NCBI RefSeq assembly: GCF_014230465.1
Contig: NZ_JAAXCY010000008.1
Location: 287,908 to 351,907, forward strand
DNA length: 64,000 nt
Reading direction: 5' to 3'
Source of the DNA: Pseudomonas cremoris
GTDB taxonomy: Bacteria > Pseudomonadota > Gammaproteobacteria > Pseudomonadales > Pseudomonadaceae
In this document: one piece after another, positions 1 to 10,532 of the stretch
Layout of the letters: every line of letters begins with the position of its first letter
Position numbering within the stretch: position 1 is the stretch's first letter
Position numbers and translations under genes: made by a program
The notes under the pieces: generated by a model
The model's database searches: none
Told to the model about the DNA's origin: nothing
Seen by the model: only the letters and a program-made list of their open reading frames with translations

Positions 1-437
1 GCTTCGTATTCCCAGGCCGAGCCGCCGAACTTGGACTCCCAGTTGTTCGGCTGGTCACGCCAGATGTAGAAGTCGCGGTACGGGTTGTCGAGGCTGCTGC
101 GTGCTTGCTGGAACCACTCATGCTCGATGGAGGTGTGGTTGACCACGATGTCGAGCATCAGCTTGATGCCGCGCTTGGCCGCTTCGCTGATCAGCAGGTC
201 GCAATCGGCCATGGTGCCGTAGCTGGGGTCGATGGCGTAGTAGTCGCTGATGTCGTAGCCGTTGTCGCGTTGCGGCGAGCGCAGGAACGGGGTGATCCAC
301 AGGCAGTCGACGCCCAGCCATTTGAGGTAATCGAGTTTGTCCACGATGCCCAGCAGGTCACCGGTGGCGTTACCCGCGTGGCTGTGGAAGCTTTTTGGGT
401 AGATCTGGTAGATCACCGAGTGTTGCCAGGTTTGCAT
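1..437 (-). CDS. treC: Trehalose-6-phosphate hydrolase, N-terminal part (runs off the window)
   Basis: Cytoplasmic GH13 alpha-glucosidase that splits trehalose 6-phosphate, made by the PTS transporter, into glucose and glucose 6-phosphate. About 145 residues are visible, starting MQTWQHSVIYQIYPKSF; the family is usually about 550 residues, so the rest lies left of the window. The GH13 beginning is clear: QIYPKSF, the segment GYDISDYYAIDPSYG, and conserved region I DIVVNHTS with its Asp and His. It lies 64 bases downstream of treB on the same strand and is probably co-transcribed with it. A REP element sits in the gap. Confidence 0.93.
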   Translation of the reverse strand, partial: MQTWQHSVIYQIYPKSFHSHAGNATGDLLGIVDKLDYLKWLGVDCLWITPFLRSPQRDNGYDISDYYAIDPSYGTMADCDLLISEAAKRGIKLMLDIVVNHTSIEHEWFQQARSSLDNPYRDFYIWRDQPNNWESKFGGSAWEYE

Positions 438-462
438 GAGGATTCCTTCAACTTGAAATGCG

Positions 463-494
463 ATCAAATGTGGGAGCGGGCTTGCTCGCGAAGA
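463..494. repeat. Single REP element between treB and treC
   Basis: Contains the core GGGAGCGGGCTTGCTCGCGA found in inverted pairs elsewhere in this window. Here only one copy is present, inside the treB-treC gap. A REP in a transcribed gap can form a hairpin and affect mRNA stability; that role is inference. Confidence 0.85.
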
Positions 495-501
495 CGGTGG
501 T

Positions 502-1944
502 TCAGGCGACCCGATACCCCGGCCGAACAATCTTCATGCTCAACGCACAGGTCAAAACAAACGGCACTACCATCGCGATGACCATCCCAATCACAAAACT
601 CGGGATGTACTGCGGAATGATCGAGATAAACCCAGGCAACCCACCGACGCCGATGGCCGACGCCTGCACCTTGTTCAGCGACAGGAAAATACTGCCCAGC
701 GCCGAGCCCAGCAGCGCGGCGTAGAACGGAAACTTGAAGCGCAGGTTCACCCCGAACATCGCCGGTTCCGTAATGCCGAAGTACGCGGAAATCGCCGAGG
801 TGGAGGCCATGCTTTTGTCCCGCGCATTGCGGGTCATGTAGAACACGCCGAGTGCGGCGCTGCCCTGGGCCAGGTTGGACATGACGATCATCGGCCAGAT
901 AAACGTACCGCCCTGGGTAGAGATGAGTTGCAGGTCCACGGCGAGGAACATGTGGTGCATGCCGGTGATCACCAGCGGTGCATACAGCAGGCCGAAAATC
1001 GCCCCGCCCAGCATCGGCGCCAGGTCGAACAGGGTGACCACGCCTTCGGTGATCAGGATGCCGAGGTGGCGGGTCACCGGGCCGATGATCGCCAGCGCCA
1101 ACACGCCGGTGACGACGATGGTGGTGATGGGCACGACCAACAGTTGAATCGCATTGGGCACTCGCGCCCGCAGCCATTTCTCGATGACGCTCATCACATA
1201 AGCAGCCATCAGGATCGGCAGGATCTGCCCCTGGTAGCCGACTTTTTCGATCTTGAACCAGCCGAAGATATCGAAGTACGGCAGGCTCTGGCCGTCGAGC
1301 CCCGCCACCGCCTTGCCGTAGTTCCAGGCACTGAGCAGGTCCGGGTGCACCAGCATCAGCCCCAGCACGATGCCGAGGATTTCACTGCCGCCAAAACGCT
1401 TGGCCGCCGACCAGCCTACCAACGCCGGCAAGAACACAAACGAAGTGTTGGCCATCAGGTTGATCAGGCTCCACAGGCCATCCAGGTTCGGATACGCCTC
1501 CAGCAGTGTCTTGCCCTCGATGAACATGCCCTTGGCACCCATCAGGTTGTTCACGCCCATCAACAGGCCGGCGATGATCAGCGCAGGCAGGATCGGCATG
1601 AACACATCGGAGAACACCCGTACCAGGCGCTGCATGGCGTTGGTCTTGTCGGCGCCCTTCTTCTTCACGTCGGCGATGGTGGCGGCGGCGAGGCCGGTTT
1701 GCTCGCGCAGGGCGGCGTAGACCTTCTCCACTTCGCCGGGGCCGATCACCACCTGGAACAGGCCGCCGGTAAAGAACGAACCCTTGACCAGATCGACCTG
1801 GTTCAGCGCGCTGCTGTTGACCAGGCTCGGGTCCTTGAGTGCCAGGCGCAGGCGGGTCACGCAGTGGGCGGCTTGCTCAAGGTTGTCGCTGCCCCCGAGG
1901 TACTCAAGGATCTCGCGGGCAATATTGGAATAGTCGTGGCTCAT
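502..1944 (-). CDS. treB: PTS trehalose transporter subunit IIBC
   Basis: Inner-membrane permease that imports trehalose and phosphorylates it to trehalose 6-phosphate. The N-terminal EIIB domain (about residues 1-90) has the phosphorylated Cys28 in AAHCVTRLRL. The EIIC domain (about 110-475) is a series of hydrophobic segments and carries the typical GITEPAMFGVNLRFKFPF motif. At 480 residues it is normal for an IIBC protein without a fused EIIA domain, so a glucose-type EIIA must come from another locus. Divergent from treR and followed by treC; the operators in the intergenic region indicate TreR control. Confidence 0.95.
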   Translation of the reverse strand: MSHDYSNIAREILEYLGGSDNLEQAAHCVTRLRLALKDPSLVNSSALNQVDLVKGSFFTGGLFQVVIGPGEVEKVYAALREQTGLAAATIADVKKKGADKTNAMQRLVRVFSDVFMPILPALIIAGLLMGVNNLMGAKGMFIEGKTLLEAYPNLDGLWSLINLMANTSFVFLPALVGWSAAKRFGGSEILGIVLGLMLVHPDLLSAWNYGKAVAGLDGQSLPYFDIFGWFKIEKVGYQGQILPILMAAYVMSVIEKWLRARVPNAIQLLVVPITTIVVTGVLALAIIGPVTRHLGILITEGVVTLFDLAPMLGGAIFGLLYAPLVITGMHHMFLAVDLQLISTQGGTFIWPMIVMSNLAQGSAALGVFYMTRNARDKSMASTSAISAYFGITEPAMFGVNLRFKFPFYAALLGSALGSIFLSLNKVQASAIGVGGLPGFISIIPQYIPSFVIGMVIAMVVPFVLTCALSMKIVRPGYRVA

Positions 1945-2008
1945 GCTTGGTTTCCACTTTGATTTTTTTATTTGAGGGCAGTCATTGGCAGCACGCCGAG
2001 GGCAAAAG

Positions 2009-2026
2009 TACTCGTCTGTACGAGTT
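2009..2026. promoter_or_regulatory. TreR operator 1
   Basis: TACTCGTCTGTACGAGTT is a 6-7 bp inverted repeat (ACTCGT / ACGAGT) around a 4-base centre. An almost identical palindrome lies 26 bases away, centre to centre. Position between divergent treB and treR and the palindromic form fit a GntR/HutC-type repressor site; binding itself is inferred. Confidence 0.75.
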
Positions 2027-2034
2027 AAAGCAAC

Positions 2035-2052
2035 AACTCGTCTGTACGAGTT
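2035..2052. promoter_or_regulatory. TreR operator 2
   Basis: AACTCGTCTGTACGAGTT is a perfect 7-bp inverted repeat with spacer CTGT. It is the better of the two copies. The 26-bp spacing is about two and a half helical turns, so the two sites are not exactly on the same face. Confidence 0.75.
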
Positions 2053-2197
2053 ACAAAATGTTTATTGTTTGCTGGCCCTGCATCGCTACAAGCCGCATAA
2101 ATCCAAGGGTCTAATGGACAAACCCCAGCCGGCCCACTAAGGTTCCTGCCTTGAACGCGCAGTTCACCTTCACCAAGTCGGGCACAGAGCCATCCCC

Positions 2198-2902
2198 ATG
2201 AGCAAATACAACCAGATCTATACGGATCTGCTTGCCAGCATCACCACTGAACGTCTGCAACGCGGCACGCGCCTTCCCTCCGAAACTGAATTGATGGACA
2301 GCTACCAGGCCAGCCGAGGCACTGTGCGCCGTGCTATCGAGCAGTTGCAGGAGCGCGGGTTTGCCCAGAAGATCCACGGCAAAGGCACCTTCGTTCTGTC
2401 CCCCAACCCGATTGAGTTCCAACTGGGCGGCATCGTCAGCTTCTACGAAACCCACGCCGACCTGGGCGACGACGTACGCACCGAAGTGGTCGAACTCACC
2501 CAGTTCCCGTTGGAAGGCTCACTGCTGCAACACATCGAAGCCGAACCCGGCACACTGATCACCCGCATCAAGCGAGTACGGCGCATTGGCGGCAAACGCG
2601 TGATCCTCGACATCAACCATTTCGTCGCCGAGGTAATCCCAGGCCTGGACCAGGCGATTGCCGAGCAGTCGATCTACGCGTTTATCGAACAGACCCTGCA
2701 GCTGCAAATCGCCTACGCCCAACGCACCATCGAAGCCCTGCCCCGCAGCAAAGACGACCAAGCGCATCTGGACCTCGACGGCCAAAGCCATGTGATCGTG
2801 GTGAGCAACCAGACGTTTTTGCAGGATGGGCGGCAGTTCGAGTACACCGAGTCGCGGCATACGTTGGATAAGTTTTATTTTTCGGATATTGCGCGGCGGT
2901 GA
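2198..2902 (+). CDS. treR: Trehalose operon repressor, GntR/HutC family
   Basis: DNA-binding repressor that in this family responds to trehalose 6-phosphate. It has an N-terminal winged helix-turn-helix (about residues 8-70; LPSETELMDSYQASRGTVRR followed by the wing HGKGTFVL) and a C-terminal UTRA effector domain (about 90-230). 234 residues is normal. It is transcribed divergently from treB with two palindromic operators between them. Its last nine codons (FYFSDIARR and the stop) lie in a sequence repeated 3.5 kb downstream, so the 3' end looks like an integration site. Confidence 0.93.
   Translation: MSKYNQIYTDLLASITTERLQRGTRLPSETELMDSYQASRGTVRRAIEQLQERGFAQKIHGKGTFVLSPNPIEFQLGGIVSFYETHADLGDDVRTEVVELTQFPLEGSLLQHIEAEPGTLITRIKRVRRIGGKRVILDINHFVAEVIPGLDQAIAEQSIYAFIEQTLQLQIAYAQRTIEALPRSKDDQAHLDLDGQSHVIVVSNQTFLQDGRQFEYTESRHTLDKFYFSDIARR
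2873..2900. repeat. Left direct repeat at the treR 3' end (att-like)
   Basis: 28 bases that recur at 6359-6386 with two differences, both T to C. In treR it is read as FYFSDIARR. The copy downstream reads the same peptide plus a stop codon. Integration at the 3' end of a gene with restoration of the coding end is classic for mobile elements. Confidence 0.7.
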
Positions 2903-3089
2903 ACCCACGCGCTGGGTGGACGAGCGAACGGCTTGAGCAACGCGCGTGTGTCAATCGATGATGTAGCCCCGTCGCTGATCAAACTCCTGATATTTTCGGG
3001 AGATCGCAGGATCGTCTGAATGCCCCTCGACAGTATCCGTCGTCACTAAGCCATTCAGGCCTCGGACGGAACGAATAGCGGCTTCTGAG

Positions 3090-3128
3090 CTAGCCCTTCG
3101 CGCCAAAGTCCTTGAATGGGTCAAACAC
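3090..3128 (-). pseudogene. Possible Fic toxin N-terminal remnant
   Basis: A GTG overlapping the end of the antitoxin gene opens a frame reading MFDPFKDFGAKG and then TAG. Many Fic proteins begin with FDPF-x-DF-x(2)-GYLRN, so the stop falls where Tyr would be and the next codons read LR. After that the similarity is lost. The overlap with an antitoxin-type gene makes a decayed toxin partner plausible, but twelve residues is thin evidence. Confidence 0.3.
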
Positions 3129-3815
3129 GCTGCTTTTCCCTCAAGTAGTTGGCCAGCAAGTGAACCGCTTCCAGACCGGTGATTTTTTTCTCTTTCTTCA
3201 GCGCGATGACCAGGTTCTCAATGACATCGGTGCGAACATCGTCTCCCGCCAATCTAGAAACACTTTCCGCCCATTCATCCGCGTAAGTCCTGACATAAGC
3301 GACCTGGCAAGAGTCCGCCAGATCCATCACGTAACGCCGTAGTCCAGACTTCGGAATGATCAAGGCTCCCGTTTTGGGATGACGTCGTACCGAGCTTTTC
3401 GCTTTCCTGGGAGATGTGAGCTCGTTGACATAAACTACTGACCTTGCGCCGAGCGACAGCTTGCGACGAATTCGGCGACTACCTTTTACGCAGATTTTCG
3501 CGTCTTTTGAGGCAACTGAACGCCCGGATACAGATGAGCCGACCTGCACGGAAGCACTCACACCCAGTCGCTGAAACACCTCAACGGCAAGTGTTTCGAG
3601 GTCGGCCACAGGGGTAACAGCGCCTGTGTCAGGATTACGAGAAGCCTTCGCGTAAATGCCTATGCCCATGCGCACGATCACACCTTTGCGCTTCAACTCA
3701 TCCAGAGCTACAGATACCTGTGAATGCCCCCTCCAAGCGCTGCAACACCCATGCGCAGGATGACGTTCCCCGGCATGCCATCGATGGCAGCCTGCATACG
3801 ATCTTCCAGCTTCAT
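3121..3815 (-). pseudogene. AbiEi/DUF6088-type antitoxin gene, frameshifted
   Basis: The intended start is the ATG at 3815, with GGAGG seven bases upstream; it reads MKLEDRMQAAIDGMPGNV and continues to a G run at 3727-3731. There the frame breaks, and the continuation is HSQVSVALDELKRKG, followed by VRMGIGIYAKA and a basic C-terminal region. With one base restored the product would be about 231 residues. The winged-helix start and the G-x-G-I-Y-A-K-A segment match antitoxins of type IV-like toxin-antitoxin systems, which repress their own operon. The break lies in a five-G tract, so phase variation or a sequencing error are alternatives to true decay. Confidence 0.65.
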
Positions 3816-4245
3816 GTACAGGCCTCCAGGATTGCGACCGCTCACAATGAGCAATGTCATCAGCTAGTACGCTCGATTTAGAACAATAGAGTAGCTTTGA
3901 TTTATTTCGATTATGGGCAAGCTCGGGAGTTGCTCCAAGCCTTCCAGACTTGAAGTAGCGTTTGTAAGGGGTCAGTAGGAGCGGAGGCACGTTGCCGAGG
4001 GCGCTTAAGCGTCCCCTGCCCTTCTGGCGAAGCAGTTCGTTACGGTTGATATGCTTAGCGACCTGACAAACAGATTCAACCCTACGTAGAATGCCGGCGT
4101 GGCTATGGAACACCTTCCTTCTAACCTCCTATGACCTAGGGGTTTCGCTCTCCACACTGCGCCTGCTTCTTGCAGGCGTTTTTACACCTGCTGTAGAACG
4201 CTGCTGCAGCTCATCCGCGACGGTGGCCAAGGGAGAAAACCAAGC
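3816..4245. other. Gene-free gap between divergent island genes
   Basis: No convincing coding frame on either strand. The right part carries a plus-strand hairpin with a T run (4160-4183) just ahead of the TerD-like gene. Promoters for the divergent antitoxin and TerD-like genes presumably lie here, but none stands out. Confidence 0.4.
4160..4183 (+). terminator. Rho-independent terminator or attenuator
   Basis: CGCCTGC, loop TTCTT, GCAGGCG, then TTTTT. It lies 63 bases upstream of the TerD-like gene and is read in the same direction, so it could end a lost upstream gene or attenuate the gene that follows. Confidence 0.65.
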
Positions 4246-6318
4246 ATGAATCAGGAGTTGTTCCTGCGTCGTCGTAGCAAAGTTCACGTACCGATGGGCA
4301 CTGGCGGAGCTACACATGCTCAGGTTGCGTCAGCTGTCCGGGAAGTTGCGGCGTTCCGATGCGTACTATCAGAGCCTCTGATTGAACAAATCGGAAGGTT
4401 GTCAGCGATAGAGCTCAAGTGCTGGCTGCGCGAAATTGTCGGAGTCCTTCGGCGGGAGACGGGTGCTCACGTGCACTACTCGCCGCTTTATCCTGACTTC
4501 CCAGAGCAGGTTCTGGCCGCCTCAGAGGCGCAGTTGTACCTTAACGCCGTCATGCACTACCTCACGCTTCGACGCTTACCACCGTCTGAACACTCTCGAC
4601 CTGCGATGCTTGAAGGCAACTTCATATCCCGTGTTATCGAACCGGGAAGTGTCTCTGAGTTCGAGTCACTGCTCGAGCAACTGGTTTCATCGCGCAGCTC
4701 GCTTTCCGAAGAGGAAACTGCCGATGTCATCTGGTTTATCCGGCGTTACAAAGACGATGTATTCCGCCTGCTGCCTGATGCCGTCCCGTTCCGGGAGATC
4801 CGCGCACAGGTTGGCAGCGCACTTATCCTGCATGTACCCGGCGATGCACGAGTGAACGCATTCCTGGAGCATAACGTCGAAACGGCGACTGACGTGCTAC
4901 GGCTCGCCGTAGCACTGAATGGAGGAGACGTATCGCTGGCGACCGCTTCGACGCGTTTCACAGCGATGAAGCGCTCAATGCGCCGTCTGCTGTTGCGGTT
5001 ACTCGAGCCCATACCCAACGCTGTAGAGGACGTGATGCGCCATTCTGAGCGTTGGAAACGACTGGCTGAAGTGCTGCATCCAGGCGACTACGCCGATAAA
5101 TACCCAAGAGCGCTAGCCGCCATCACGGCAGCGCGTCGTAACGAAGCGCCAGCTTCATTTGGATCGCGTGTCGAAACATTGTTTGCCCAGCGTCACATCG
5201 CTACACTTACGCCCCTGCTACAAAGCCATCCTGGTGAGTTCGCACGACGGCTGGATGCGACCCTGCGGCGCTCCATGGAACCAGAGGCTGTTCTCGATGC
5301 GTTCGAGGCGGTTGCGGCACAAGTCTCCTCACCTGTCCTGCTGCAGTTGCTGGCCCAGGTAAGTGCTCCGCGCCCCCTACCTCTGCGGGCCTTCACACCG
5401 AAAGGATCATTGGCAAAAGTCTATGGCATCAAGGATCGGCGCGAACCTGTCACACCCGACGTGTTGGCGCGTGCAGCCCAAATCTGCGAGGACGCTCTCG
5501 TAACGCGTTTTGCGTTACTGCCGCCACTGGGCCGCTGCTTTATCGATCCGACATTACGCGAATACAGAGTGCCGCTGGCGCAGCGTGCTTCATCAAAATC
5601 GCTACGTACGCTAGTGCGCGGCAGTCGGTTGCCGATGCCCGACACACGCTTCATTCGCCTGTTCCTGTGGTGGAAAAACGGCCGTGGGCGCACGGACATT
5701 GACTTGTCCGCCGCTTTTTTCGACGCCAACTTCGTATTCAGAGAAGCGGTTGCGTACTACAACCTTAAGGGTTACGGCGGCTACCACAGTGGCGATATCG
5801 TGGACGCACCCAAAGGCGCTTCGGAGTTCATCGATCTTGACCTTGATGTCCTCGCGGAGAAGGGTATCCGCTATGTCGTCACGTCGATCAACTCATTCAC
5901 CGAGCAGCCTTACTGCGATCTTCCCGAATGCTTCGCTGGCTGGATGGCCCGCACCGACACAGCTTCGGGTGAAGTATTCGAACCTAAATCCGTGTTCGAC
6001 CGTATTGATATCGCATCTGACACCGTTATCTGTCTGCCATTCGTGATGGACTTGCAGGAGCGACGCATGATTTGGGCCGATCTGGGGCTCACTTCATCTC
6101 CGCGGTGGAACAACGTCGAGAACAACCTCGGCGGGGTATCGTTGATGCTGCGAGCCTTGATACATACGCCAAGGCCGGATTTGGAGACGCTGTTCGATTT
6201 ACACGTTCGAGCGCGGGGACAACGCGTGGCTTCACCGCAGCAGGCGCAGACGGTGTTTGCGACTGATCAAGGGATAACACCGTTTGATACGGATTTGATT
6301 CGATCGCAGTTTCTCTGA
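4246..6318 (+). CDS. 690-residue protein with TerD-like C-terminal domain
   Basis: The first ~440 residues are helical and Arg/Leu rich and match nothing I can name. Residues about 475-620 look like the TerD (tellurium resistance/stress) fold: TDIDLSAAFFD, then GYHSGDI, then EFIDLDLDVLAEKGIRYVV, an order of strands and acidic calcium-binding residues seen in TerD proteins. The arrangement resembles the MXAN_6230/SCO0854 group, but no N-terminal RING cysteines are seen. Start chosen at ATG 4246 with AGGGAG about ten bases upstream. Stands alone, bounded by the treR-tail repeats. Function unknown; a stress or phage-response role is inference. Confidence 0.75.
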   Translation: MNQELFLRRRSKVHVPMGTGGATHAQVASAVREVAAFRCVLSEPLIEQIGRLSAIELKCWLREIVGVLRRETGAHVHYSPLYPDFPEQVLAASEAQLYLNAVMHYLTLRRLPPSEHSRPAMLEGNFISRVIEPGSVSEFESLLEQLVSSRSSLSEEETADVIWFIRRYKDDVFRLLPDAVPFREIRAQVGSALILHVPGDARVNAFLEHNVETATDVLRLAVALNGGDVSLATASTRFTAMKRSMRRLLLRLLEPIPNAVEDVMRHSERWKRLAEVLHPGDYADKYPRALAAITAARRNEAPASFGSRVETLFAQRHIATLTPLLQSHPGEFARRLDATLRRSMEPEAVLDAFEAVAAQVSSPVLLQLLAQVSAPRPLPLRAFTPKGSLAKVYGIKDRREPVTPDVLARAAQICEDALVTRFALLPPLGRCFIDPTLREYRVPLAQRASSKSLRTLVRGSRLPMPDTRFIRLFLWWKNGRGRTDIDLSAAFFDANFVFREAVAYYNLKGYGGYHSGDIVDAPKGASEFIDLDLDVLAEKGIRYVVTSINSFTEQPYCDLPECFAGWMARTDTASGEVFEPKSVFDRIDIASDTVICLPFVMDLQERRMIWADLGLTSSPRWNNVENNLGGVSLMLRALIHTPRPDLETLFDLHVRARGQRVASPQQAQTVFATDQGITPFDTDLIRSQFL

Positions 6319-6358
6319 TACCTGCGCCAGCCTGTGCCGTTCGTTGAAAACGTCAATG

Positions 6359-6386
6359 TTTTACTTTTCGGATATCGCGCGGCGGT
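6359..6386. repeat. Right direct repeat (copy of treR tail)
   Basis: Matches 2873-2900 at 26 of 28 positions. In frame it reads FYFSDIARR and then TAG, so both differences are synonymous; the stop that follows is TAG instead of the TGA of treR. It has no treR sequence upstream of it, so it is a displaced or element-borne tail. Confidence 0.75.
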
Positions 6387-6402
6387 AGGGCCAAACAGAG
6401 AT

Positions 6403-6497
6403 CAAATGTGGGAGCTGGCTTGCCTGCGATGCAGACGCCTGGGTATCAAGTCATACCGAGGTGATGCCATCGCAGGCAAGCCAGCTCCCACAATTTG
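6403..6497. repeat. Inverted REP pair (variant)
   Basis: Two facing copies of a variant core, GGGAGCTGGCTTGCCTGCGA, about 35 bases apart. The variant differs from the other REPs in the window (GGGAGCGGGCTTGCTCGCGA). It lies between the island end and the guaA terminator. Confidence 0.88.
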
Positions 6498-6531
6498 GTC
6501 GGTTGTATTTGGTTTACCTTATTCCAAAATA

Positions 6532-6560
6532 CAAAACCCCGGCACCTGGCCGGGGTTTTG
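6532..6560. terminator. Terminator downstream of guaA
   Basis: CAAAACCCCGG, loop CACCTGG, CCGGGGTTTTG. A-rich on one side and T-rich on the other, so it can act in both directions; it ends guaA on the minus strand. Confidence 0.85.
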
Positions 6561-6589
6561 TTGTTCAGCGCTCACCTGCTACTGCAGGA

Positions 6590-8167
6590 TCATTCCCACT
6601 CAATCGTCGCCGGCGGCTTGCTCGACACGTCATAAGTAACGCGCGAGATGCCTTCGATTTCATTGATGATACGGCCGCTGACAGTTTCCAGCAGTTCGTA
6701 CGGCAGGTGTGCCCAACGAGCGGTCATGAAGTCGATGGTTTCTACGGCACGCAGGGCCACGACCCACGCGTAACGACGGCCATCGCCTACCACGCCAACG
6801 GATTTCACCGGTTGGAATACTACGAATGCCTGGCTGACTTTGTGGTACCAGTCGGCCTTGCGCAGTTCTTCGATGAAGATGTGGTCGGCGCGACGCAGCA
6901 GGTCGGCGTATTCCTTCTTCACTTCACCGAGGATACGCACGCCCAGGCCTGGGCCTGGGAATGGGTGGCGGTAGACCATGTCGTACGGCAGGCCCAGTTC
7001 CAGGCCCAGACGACGGACTTCGTCCTTGAACAGTTCGCGCAGCGGTTCTACCAACTTGAGGTTCATTTCCTCAGGCAGGCCACCCACGTTGTGGTGGGAC
7101 TTGATCACGTGGGCCTTGCCGCTCTTGGCGCCAGCCGACTCGATCACGTCAGGGTAGATGGTGCCCTGGGCGAGGTACTTGATGTTGTCCAGTTTGTTGG
7201 ACTGGGCATCGAATACGTCGATGAAGGTGCGACCGATGATCTTGCGCTTCTTCTCTGGGTCGGACTCGCCGGCCAGGTTGTTGAGGAACTGGTCTTCGGC
7301 GTTGGCGCGGATCACCTTGACGCCCATGTTCTCGGCGAACATGGCCATCACTTGCTCACCTTCGTGCAGACGCAGCAGGCCGTTGTCGACGAAGACGCAG
7401 GTCAGTTGGTCGCCGATGGCTTTGTGCAGCAGGGCTGCAACCACGGAGGAGTCAACGCCGCCGGACAAGCCCAGCAGTACGTTGTCGGTACCCACCTGGG
7501 CACGGACTTGAGCAATCGCGTCTTCAGCGATTTTCGACGGGGTCCACAGGGCTTCACACTCGCAGATGTCGAGGATGAAGCGCGACAGGATGCGGCCGCC
7601 TTGCTTGGTGTGGGTCACTTCCGGGTGGAACTGCACGCCGTAGTAGCGACGCTCGTCGCTGAACATGCCGGCGATCGGGCAGCTCGGGGTGCTGGCCAGG
7701 ATGTGGAAGTCTTCCGGCATCTTGGTGACCTTGTCACCGTGGCTCATCCACACGTCGAGGCCGAACAGGCCGTCGGCGTCGACGTGGTCTTCGATGCCGT
7801 CCAGCAGGCGGCTCTTGCCGACCACGTCTACACGGGCATAACCGAATTCACGCAGTTCGGAACCTTCGACCTTGCCGCCCAGTTGCTCGGCCATGGTCTG
7901 CATGCCGTAGCAAATACCGAAGACGGGCACGCCCAGGTCAAATACGGCTTGCGGGCAGCGCGGGCTGTTGGCTTCGTGCACGGACTCGGGGCCACCGGCG
8001 AGGATGACGCCTTTTGGTGCGAATTCGCGGATCGCTTCGTCGTCCATGTCGAACGGGTGCAGTTCGCAGTACACGCCGATTTCACGCACGCGGCGGGCGA
8101 TCAGCTGGGTGTACTGGGAACCGAAGTCGAGGATCAGGATGCGGTGGGCGTGAATGTCGAGGGCCAT
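6590..8167 (-). CDS. guaA: GMP synthase (glutamine-hydrolysing)
   Basis: Converts XMP, ATP and glutamine to GMP, the last step of guanine nucleotide synthesis. The N-terminal class I glutamine amidotransferase domain has Cys86 in [10 protein letters not shown] and the histidine of GVQFHPEV. The ATP-pyrophosphatase domain has the P-loop LSGGVDSS. The C-terminal dimerisation domain ends in the conserved PATIEWE. 525 residues is the usual length. It is 81 bases downstream of guaB on the same strand, the standard guaBA arrangement. Confidence 0.98.
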   Translation of the reverse strand: MALDIHAHRILILDFGSQYTQLIARRVREIGVYCELHPFDMDDEAIREFAPKGVILAGGPESVHEANSPRCPQAVFDLGVPVFGICYGMQTMAEQLGGKVEGSELREFGYARVDVVGKSRLLDGIEDHVDADGLFGLDVWMSHGDKVTKMPEDFHILASTPSCPIAGMFSDERRYYGVQFHPEVTHTKQGGRILSRFILDICECEALWTPSKIAEDAIAQVRAQVGTDNVLLGLSGGVDSSVVAALLHKAIGDQLTCVFVDNGLLRLHEGEQVMAMFAENMGVKVIRANAEDQFLNNLAGESDPEKKRKIIGRTFIDVFDAQSNKLDNIKYLAQGTIYPDVIESAGAKSGKAHVIKSHHNVGGLPEEMNLKLVEPLRELFKDEVRRLGLELGLPYDMVYRHPFPGPGLGVRILGEVKKEYADLLRRADHIFIEELRKADWYHKVSQAFVVFQPVKSVGVVGDGRRYAWVVALRAVETIDFMTARWAHLPYELLETVSGRIINEIEGISRVTYDVSSKPPATIEWE

Positions 8168-8248
8168 GAAGTCAGTCTCGTCTAATGAATCAGAAACAAC
8201 TCGGGGCTGAAAGAACAGCCCCGGTTACTTAACGTTTTGCTGGAAGCA

Positions 8249-10371
<2,123 letters not shown>

Positions 10372-10404
10372 GGGGCCTGAAAGTCCTGCGGTGTGGCGAT
10401 TGAC

Positions 10405-10493
10405 GCCTTCGCGAGCAAGCCCGCTCCCACATTCGAGTGCATTCCTTCAGACAGAATGCAGTCGAATGTGGGAGCGGGCTTGCTCGCGAAGAG
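10405..10493. repeat. Inverted REP pair
   Basis: Two facing copies of the core GGGAGCGGGCTTGCTCGCGA about 40 bases apart, between the TauE-type gene and the zinc-ribbon gene. Confidence 0.92.
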
Positions 10494-10532
10494 GCCCTAA
10501 AGGCAGGCAGCTTAATCCCTGCCCCACTCAGG

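Larger units (their letters stand above)
2873..6386. mobile_element. Small insertion between duplicated treR tails
   Basis: About 3.5 kb bounded by the treR-tail direct repeats. It contains a decayed antitoxin gene, a possible Fic fragment and a TerD-like gene, none of which belongs to the trehalose or purine loci on either side. No integrase or transposase is visible, so it is either a remnant or was moved by an element supplied elsewhere. The boundaries are inferred from the repeats. Confidence 0.5.

Noticed and set aside
4129..4317. 62-codon minus-strand ORF overlapping the TerD-like start
   Set aside because: Runs across the terminator hairpin and the start of a much better gene.
6461..8185. 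574-codon plus-strand frame over guaA, and similar long frames opposite guaB, hscA, der, hisS, secD, queA and iscS
   Set aside because: Antisense shadows of high-GC genes; they show no family similarity while the opposite strand codes for complete known enzymes.
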